A stretch of DNA of 64,000 bases from Talaromyces rugulosus (lineage: Eukaryota; Ascomycota; Eurotiomycetes; Eurotiales; Trichocomaceae), in NCBI RefSeq assembly GCF_013368755.1, contig NC_049561.1, positions 1,054,001 to 1,118,000 of the forward strand, given 5' to 3'. This document shows positions 57,801 through 64,000 of this stretch, one piece after another (position 1 is the first letter of the stretch; every line of letters starts with the position of its first letter). The position numbers were made by a program, and so were the translations under genes. Under the pieces are notes generated by a model, which did not search any database, was not told the DNA's origin, and saw only the letters and a program-made list of their open reading frames with translations.

Positions 57801-60800
57801 TATTCGCGGAAGTGGAATCTTCCAGGTTGTTCAGATCTGCTTTAGAGAGCACAACGAACTCTTCCAGGAGCAGGATCTTAGCATTTTCTTCCAGAAGACT
57901 GTTAATATTGCTCAGGCCTTGTGGAGTAGCTGTGAGGAGATATTTGCGATCGTTGCAAATAAGAAAGTCATAGTGGCAGTCCGTGAACCCCTGCTCATCA
58001 AGACTATTTGCGGTGTCTAGTTTTCTTCTAATCAATCTGCTAGATTCGGTGTTGGTATCGTCGTTGTCGTTGTCGTTATTATCAGATGCTCCAGAGTTTG
58101 TGATGGTGTATGTACGGAAGAGAGGCAGGCCTGGCTCTCCATCTATATCTAAACCATAAGTCGTGAGTCGATCCCGGATCTTTTGCGAAGTATCCAAAAG
58201 AACATCTCCAGCTTCCAAAATCTGCATTATTGGGTTCTGATGGGCAAATAGTTCAACAAACGATGCTGCTGCGGTAGCCTTGTCGTTGCTCGCACATAGA
58301 TCAATTAGTTCTTTACTACTAAGTAAAGATGGATCTGGTTTCCAGTCAAGAGACCAACAGGTTCGTCGTGCTTCTTCATCGGCTCGTTCCATCCACTTCG
58401 CGTCCTTTACGAATGTGAGGGACAGGCCGTTCACGAGAACTTGCGGCGCTGCTCATTGACTGCCGCGATAGAAAAGTCTGCCTCTCGGTATCCCCTTGTT
58501 TCGATCTTGTTGGAAACCCTTAAGACTTCTTTGCTACTTCGGCCAAGAAGATCCTGCGAAACCCATATAGAGCGGATCTTTTGTGGGATCAAAACAGGAA
58601 TGGGGAGTCGGCCACCTTGACTAAAGGCCGCAATGCTGGACTGGAATATAATATCTAAATCGGTTGGGTGAATAATATGAGGTGTCGGAGCGAACTTTGT
58701 ATTTTCGTGGTTCCACTTATCGAGTTCGATCTCTGCAGTGGCTTGGTCGTTTGCAACACGTACTTTTTGGAGGCCCTGGAAGGCAGGACCAAAGCTCATT
58801 CCGTACTCGTTGATAGCCTGATAAAATTCCTTCGAGTTGACTTCATCCCAACGCTGATTCGATTCTCCATTCAGTAGCCCTTGGGGGCGCTGCCTCTCCG
58901 CTTCAGTCTGTGTCCCTTCTTGAGAAATTTTTATTTCGGTCTCAATAGTACCATGGCAAAGTTCATGCCACCCTTCGCCGAAATATGCAAAAATCTGGAA
59001 GTCATGTATGCGATGCTGGTCTGGCATCCCTGGCTTTACGGGATTGAAGTTGATCTGAGCCTCGACCGAATCCACATTCTGAGGAATTAAAAGACCTGCC
59101 GGAAAGTTGATATTACTCAAGTGATATCCCGAGACCGATTGAGACCCGGCCAAAGAGCGGGCCGCTTCGATTACCATGACTAGCATTCCAGATGCAGGAT
59201 AAAGATTACTTTTATCGAGCTATGATATTTCTGTTAGTTTTCTTCCATTCATTGGAAAGACTATGCAGTCTCGAAGCAATAGGAAGTACTTGCCTGATGA
59301 TCAAGTATCCAGCCATTCTCAGCCAATCTAATAACATTTCTCCATTTCGGTCGCAACGCGTTCCAATCTGTCTCGCGATTGCCAAGTAATTCATGCCGCT
59401 GATGTTGTCGGAAACGAAAGTTACGACTAAGTCGACTTTCCTGCCAGTATTGTGTGCTATGATTGAATACATAAGCTGGCAAATCAGTGAGGGGACGCAC
59501 TTCTTCCACTTGGGCGTTGGGGAAATTGACTTGAAGAACGTCAACAGGAATCCCGCTACATCGAAGTCGGCCAGTAAGGTTGCTGATTGATACCAACGCA
59601 TGCACATTGCGAGCGAGTGTTTGAATATAGTCAATATCTTTAGCATCTTTGACTGTTTCTTTGATTGGTCGTTGCAAGGAAGGGTGCGGACCAATTTCGA
59701 GGAGGAGGTCCTTCCCACTGGAGCCATCTTTTTTGCGTTCCTCCAAGAGGTATAAAGTCATATGCTGCAGGGCAGATAAGAAAGCAACTTGGCCAACCAA
59801 ATTCCTGACCCAGTATTCCGGGTTGCATGTGTTATTTGCAGGAATCTTCACTCCGTCCACCGAAGAAAAGAACAGAGGAGGGTTGCCAGACTTTGAACCC
59901 GGCTCCAGGTCGCCAAGTTTAGCGAGATACTCAGCACTGATAGCCTCCATAAACTGGGAATGATACGCAATCCCCGTAGACAATGTTCTCGCAAAAATAC
60001 CCTCATTCTGCAGGAGTTGTGACAACTCTTCAATCGCTCTAGTTCCTCCTGTGAGAGTGACATTTTGAGGACTGTTCACACATCCAACAGAAACGGTCTC
60101 TCCTGTCCGTTGTATGGCGTCCCTTATGTACTCTTGAACTTTCGTCTCAGACAGCGCGACTGATAACATGGTGCCTGAGTTGGGCTGCTGCTCCAAAAGT
60201 TTAGAGGCCAGTTGTCCCCGGTAAAAAGCCGCCCGAATTGCAGACTCGTGAGACAAGCCACCGGCACAGTACGCCGCTGCGATCTCACCAGAAGAGTGGC
60301 CGATAACTGCTACAGGCTTTATGTCCCAGCTATCTAGCAAATCGACCAAAGCAATTTGTAACGCTGTACAAAGAGGCTGGGAGAATTCCGGTTTGTTCAC
60401 CAAGGATAGAGACTCACCCTTGTGCAGTTCGTCTAAATATCAATTTGTGCATTAACTCATGTATTCTCCAAGCACATCTAATAAACTTACCTATTAAGCT
60501 CCAAGGGCAATCCAAGTCTTTCATGTATCTGTCGGATCTCTGCATACTTTCGACATATACGGGATATAGGGACAGCTCACGGCCCATAGCATACCACTGC
60601 GCACCCTGGCCAGTAAATACAAAACTAAGCGATGGTGCTGCGGATGATCTCTGAGGCTTTGACCAGATCAGGTCCCCAGATCGGAGCTGGTCCATAGAGC
60701 TGATCACTGAGAACGACTTCCATGGAAGGTTGCTTCGGCGCGTGGTCAACGTGTACGAGAGATTCTGCAAGTATTCCTGCTCTTCATCAACAGATTTCTC

Positions 60801-62591
60801 TTTTCCAAGCCTACTGAAGTATTCTTGGTACGTTTTCAATGTCCGCTCAATACCACTTTCATCAGCCGATGAGAATGGTAATACAATCGGGCGATTTAGA
60901 ATAAAATGGCCATTAGGTTTTCCGTTCGTTTTGACTGGGGAAGAATCACTGTGATGGCCGTTTGTAATTTTGAAATCGCCTGCATTTACTGGATCAAAAT
61001 CCGATGATTGAGTTAGGGTTTGAGGTGGTTTGACAACAGAAAGATGCTTTCCCTGCAAACCATGAATCCGAAGGAAGTTAAAGGCATCATCAACAATTGC
61101 GTGAGCATTGGTTCCTCCATAACCAAAACTGTTGATACTGATTCGGCGAAAACCATCTGTCGGGAAAGGCATCGGGCTTTTCAAAAACTGTTCTCATCAT
61201 ATTAGTCCTGTCCATACAAACACAAATACTGGCTGAAAGGGCAACGTATTTACCTTGAAGTTGTATTTATCGATTGGTATATTTGGATTCGGCACCCTAA
61301 AGTCCGCGTTTGGGGGTAGAATGCCTTTCTCCAAGACGAGAACGGCCTTTATAAGACTCGCCACTCCAGCAGCAGCCTCCAAATGGCCTATATTGGCCTT
61401 CAAGGCACCGATCCAGAGCGGTCTCTCGGGTGAGCGTTGAAAAGCATTATGGATAGCTTCTGCCTCAAGGGGGTCGCCCACCGCAGTGCCGGTTCCGTGG
61501 GCTTCAAAATAATGTGTGTCATTCATATCGAGGTTTGCCTCTTTGTACGCTCGTTGGATATTTTCGGTCTGGGCTCGTTTACTTGGCTGTGTGATACCTG
61601 GGGTTCTGCCGTCCTGGTTTACTGTAGTCGCGCGAATGACTCCTCGAATGGTATCATTGTCGCGGATGGCGTCTGATAGTCGCTTGAGTACGACCACGCA
61701 AACTCCTTCGCCTTTTGCATAGCCATTTGCACGCGAGTCAAAACTGTACGAGCGACCGTCTGGCGAGAGGAAGCCCAGTGTTGACAGCTGATTCATGTTC
61801 ACTTCTGGCGCCAAGATGAGCGAGACCCCTCCGACAATAGCCTTTGTCTTTATTAGCAAACTACTTCTTCCTCATTCAATGAAGAACACACCATATTTGA
61901 TTCCCCCGATATCAGACTCTGACATGCCATGTGGACAGCAGCCAGGCCAGATGAACACGCCGTGTCCAAGGCGACACTCGGCCCTCGCAGGTCAAAAAAC
62001 CAGCTGAGTCGGTTGGCCAAGAGCGAAGTGCCAATCCCGGTACCCATATACTTGGGTGTCAATTCAGGGTCGCGATACAGAATGACTTCGTAGTCTCTTG
62101 TCGATGCCGCGACATACACTGAGGTCTTGGAACCTTGGATTTGGTCCAAACGCGTACCGGCTGTCTCATATTAGCATCAATGGAGAGAAGAGCTTGATCG
62201 CGAATGTTGAACAAACAATTTTCTAGAGCTTTATAAGATGTTTCTAACAAAAGCCTCTGCTGAGGATCCATCGATTCTGCTTCGATCTGCTGAATCGAGA
62301 AAAATGGGGCATCGAATGCAGCAATATCTCCTGTGATAAAATTTCCGGTGCGCACATTGGCCTATGTCCATGTTATTAATGATTTTGTGACAATACAACA
62401 AATCGAAAATGACGACCTACCGTGTCTGTACGATCTGGGTTTGGATGGTAAAATGCATCCATATTCACTCTCTCCTTAGGCACGCTCGTCACGGCATTCC
62501 GGCCTTGCAAGAGCATATCCCAGAATTCCCGGGATGAGCAGGCATCCTGAGGAAGCCGAGCATCGAAGCCGATGACCACGATGGGATCCAT
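54874..62591 (-). CDS. Highly reducing polyketide synthase, reading frame broken once
   Basis: An iterative type I synthase of about 2410 residues builds a reduced polyketide chain. Nine exons are seen: 62421-62591, 62217-62361, 61892-62160, 61254-61841, 60491-61187, 59294-60432, 56173-59219, 55788-56111 and 54874-55731. Domains in order are as follows. KS has Cys in [12 protein letters not shown], His in [14 protein letters not shown] and [13 protein letters not shown] has Ser in [15 protein letters not shown] has His in WILDHQ and Asp in HPTDLD. A degenerate methyltransferase is followed by ER ([13 protein letters not shown]), KR ([11 protein letters not shown], with Tyr in [10 protein letters not shown]) and ACP (Ser in [10 protein letters not shown]). 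No thioesterase follows, so release needs another enzyme. Within 56173-59219 the frame shifts register between about 58431 and 58455. No splice site there explains it without cutting conserved sequence. The intron at 59220-59293 is GC-AG. The product is unknown. Confidence 0.85.
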
Positions 62592-63323
62592 GTCTCAATG
62601 CTTCGGTATCGTGGTGGAATTTATGATTGGGGACGGTTGAATCTACAAACTCTAAGGACTTGGATAAAGACTTGCACAAATCTATCGTTTGTTTTTCAAA
62701 TGTTTTCTTCAACGTTCCAACGACCAACATTTGTACTACTTTTTATATACAGTATATAGCCCCATTTCAGCCTAGATGGAGCATTATTCTATTTAGCGTA
62801 CGCACACTCCACGTACAACTAGGATCTAGTGTCGCTAGCGGCGGCAATTAATTATAATTACCAGAGCTTCAGCGCTACAAGGCTAGACCAAGCCAATTGC
62901 AGTACTATAATTCAAACCGGAATGAACTGATCAACTGTAGTATACCAGTTAGCCCTAACTAAGTGCTGCTAGCCTCCGCACCGGTTACACTACGAACCAA
63001 TTCCCTAACTAAGCCTAATTAAAGTACGTAACGACTAAGGACCCCAAATGCAATACCTCACGCTATTGCGACTACTTACGCTACTGCAACTACGTATCAC
63101 CCAGTGCCCTATCGCCGACCAGGCGTCGAAGCAAATTCCTGCTTCTCCCACGTATCGGCGTGATTATGATATGCATGATTATATGCATGATTATCCCAAC
63201 ACTGAAGCCGATGCTCTTATTGGAGAGAGAGCTCGGCGGGGTGGTGTGCAAAAATGTGAACAGACCTAAATGCCATGACTGCAGCTATGGCTAACATAGC
63301 TAGACTAATTACGTGATGTGTCC
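62592..63323. promoter_or_regulatory. Divergent promoter of the PKS and rhodopsin-like genes
   Basis: About 730 bp separates the two starts. The plus strand has a run rich in CTAA and TTAATTA elements (about 62845-63040). TATATACAG lies near 62745-62755, a possible TATA region for the PKS gene. Whether the genes are co-regulated is unknown. Confidence 0.4.
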
Positions 63324-64000
63324 ATGTCAACCTCTATTCACCAACTCTCTCTCAACTGCTTCACCCAACGACATAGACTTGTCGCGATGGTGGTACTTCA
63401 AAAGACGGGCCGCCTTACACTCCGGCTGACGATTGCGATGATTGTCATCGCGGTGCTGTCTGTCGTCATCCGATTTGCGGCGCGGATAAAAACACGCACC
63501 AAGTTCAAGATAAACGATGCGTTCCTTGTGGCCGGACTGTTATCTTTTCTCGGAGTGGAAATTAGTCTCCTCGCAGGTATGATGACATGCATCCGAGTCG
63601 CATAGAAATGGCTGGAGCTGACAACACCAACTGATACAGGGATATACACTTCCGGCGGTACCCTCGATGAGTCGCAAATCAAAGACCTGCAAGACCTAAT
63701 TAATCTATTTAAATACGTCTTCGCGCTCGAATCCTTCGTTACAACCGCTATCACTTTAATCAAATTGTCAATCCTTGCACTCTACCGCGACCTTTTCCCA
63801 ATTCAGCAATTCCGGGCTTACACCGTTGTTATCGGCACTCTATGCTTGATCTGGTATATCATATGCTTCCTGATAAACATATTCCAGTGCACCCCAGTCA
63901 AGGCGGCATGGCAGCTCGATCTGCTGACGAAGGGAGAAGCGAAATGCCTTGTTTACGGCCACTATATCATTGGTTACGAGGTTTCCAACATGTTGTTGGA
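63324..64000 (+). CDS. Fungal rhodopsin-domain membrane protein, 5' part
   Basis: This gene is cut by the window end. Exon 1 runs from 63324 (or from Met at 63387) to 63576. An intron to 63639 follows, and exon 2 begins GIYTSGGTLDE and stays open to 64000. Hydrophobic helices are visible: LTLRLTIAMIVIAVLSVVIRF, FLVAGLLSFLGVEISLLAG and AYTVVIGTLCLIWYIICFLI. The order and the polar loop ALYRDLFP fit the integral membrane, rhodopsin-like domain family of filamentous fungi (related to Pth11-type proteins). Such genes often lie in or beside secondary-metabolite clusters. Its role is unknown. The rest of the gene is beyond the window. Confidence 0.75.

Noticed and set aside
58431..58560. A hidden intron explaining the frame change in the synthase
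   Set aside because: The only phase-compatible donor would remove about 30 conserved residues of the DH region and has a weak context.

Overview
The window is nuclear DNA of a filamentous ascomycete, most likely of the Eurotiales (Aspergillus/Penicillium group). The grounds are protein-coding genes with many 45-75 bp GT-AG introns, CTAAC-type branch sites, fungal Zn2Cys6 regulators, a GPI-anchored cysteine-rich wall protein, a LaeA-like methyltransferase and an iterative highly reducing polyketide synthase. No bacterial operon structure, CRISPR array, tRNA or rRNA gene was recognised. Exon limits were read by hand from splice signals and phase, so they are models, not transcripts.

Layout. 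0-4 kb: a divergent pair, an N-carbamoyl-D-amino-acid hydrolase and an NCS1 permease, sharing a promoter with four GATA-factor sites (nitrogen scavenging). 4.4-15.8 kb: conserved housekeeping block with ppe1 (PP2A methylesterase), taf5 (TFIID), med11 (Mediator), cap2 (actin capping protein beta) and mph1 (FANCM-type helicase). 16.7-33.7 kb: accessory block with a GPI-anchored protein, a Zn2Cys6 factor next to an ACC deaminase, a LaeA-like methyltransferase, a GMC oxidoreductase, a membrane-protein pseudogene full of in-frame stops, a secreted aspartic protease, a decayed Zn2Cys6 gene and an orphan 151-residue protein. AT-rich stretches and short related repeats flank the decayed genes. 34-44.7 kb: second conserved block with an HD phosphohydrolase, a BCAS3-domain WD40 protein, dpm2, cwc22 and a two-RRM RNA-binding protein. 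44.7-49.7 kb: gene-poor, low-complexity DNA with one small zinc-ribbon gene. 49.7-54.6 kb: 6-phosphogluconolactonase, a polyQ coiled-coil protein and a reconstructed four-exon coiled-coil protein. 54.9-62.6 kb: a large highly reducing polyketide synthase gene (KS-AT-DH-degenerate MT-ER-KR-ACP), with one apparent break in its reading frame. 63.3 kb to the end: the start of a fungal rhodopsin-like membrane protein gene.

The most notable points are: (i) the polyketide synthase has an intact modular order but a frame break after DH, a methyltransferase that has lost its cofactor motif, and a GC-AG intron; (ii) the 2.1 kb pseudogene keeps a single reading frame with seven or eight TAG/TAA stops and no frameshift, as expected of repeat-induced point mutation (RIP); (iii) the carbamoyl hydrolase/NCS1 pair looks like a nitrogen-regulated module for hydantoin or carbamoyl-amino-acid use.
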